Assembly (NCBI GenBank): GCA_003552605.1
Contig: PUNN01000074.1
Span: 1-5,371 of the forward strand
Length of the DNA stretch: 5,371 nt
DNA from: Phycisphaeraceae bacterium
Lineage (GTDB): Bacteria; Planctomycetota; Phycisphaerae; Phycisphaerales; Phycisphaeraceae
Direction of reading: 5' to 3'
The notes below the pieces were generated by a model that made no database searches, was not told the DNA's origin, and worked only from the letters and a program-made list of their open reading frames with translations. The translations under genes were made by a program, and so were the position numbers. Each line of letters begins with the position of its first letter. The first letter of the stretch is position 1. Below, piece after piece: positions 5,346-5,371 of the stretch.

Positions 5346-5371
5346 ATCACCTCAACTCTCGCGCATGGGCC
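5336..5371 (+). CDS. Possible start of a plus-strand gene, cut by the window edge
   Basis: An open frame begins with MAMHHLNSRAWA and runs off the right edge. It is supported only by the well-placed GGGAG site and the lack of stops; the frame is open from 5240, with an earlier ATG at 5267. Twelve codons are too few to assign a product. If real, it is divergent from moxR. The alternative is that these bases are simply the moxR upstream region. Confidence 0.25.
   Translation, partial: MAMHHLNSRAWA

Overview
The window is a 5.4 kb stretch of high-GC bacterial chromosome. Three clear housekeeping or metabolic genes, one secreted protein of unknown function, and a few structured intergenic patches account for almost all of it. 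The protein style suggests a planctomycete, perhaps a Phycisphaerae-like lineage: a DnaB with an N-terminal PPAAIEQEMCLLGAMVLD start, a MoxR ATPase, rhamnose catabolism, and a small acidic secreted orphan. This placement is an impression from sequence character and no search was run. I see no phage, transposase, CRISPR, tRNA or rRNA gene.

Layout from left to right. A complete rhamnulokinase gene (rhaB, + strand, 2-1507) starts one base inside the left edge. A 322-base non-coding stretch follows (1508-1829). It has two inverted repeats that could end rhaB transcription and, at its right end, a good -10 hexamer, a small palindrome and a Shine-Dalgarno site for the next gene. That gene (+, 1830-2402) encodes a 190-residue exported, acidic protein that I do not recognise. 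A 299-base convergent intergenic region (2403-2701) holds a compact set of nested inverted repeats (2482-2607), followed by a short CGT-phased degenerate repeat. The minus strand then carries the replicative helicase dnaB (4093-2702). Upstream of it lies a MoxR-family AAA+ ATPase (5237-4188) in the same orientation, 94 bases away. The last 134 bases appear to be a divergent intergenic region. It may contain the first codons of a plus-strand gene (from 5336) that continues beyond the window.

Function. RhaB phosphorylates L-rhamnulose in rhamnose breakdown. DnaB unwinds the replication fork. MoxR is an ATP-driven chaperone-like protein usually paired with DUF58 and von Willebrand factor A partners, none of which are in this window. 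The genes do not form one pathway. The least explained parts are the structured element at 2482-2607, the possible leaderless starts of moxR and dnaB, the extended palindrome that overlaps a candidate start site at 5302-5345, and the orphan secreted protein. None of these is strong evidence for a new system; the 2482-2607 element is the best candidate for follow-up.
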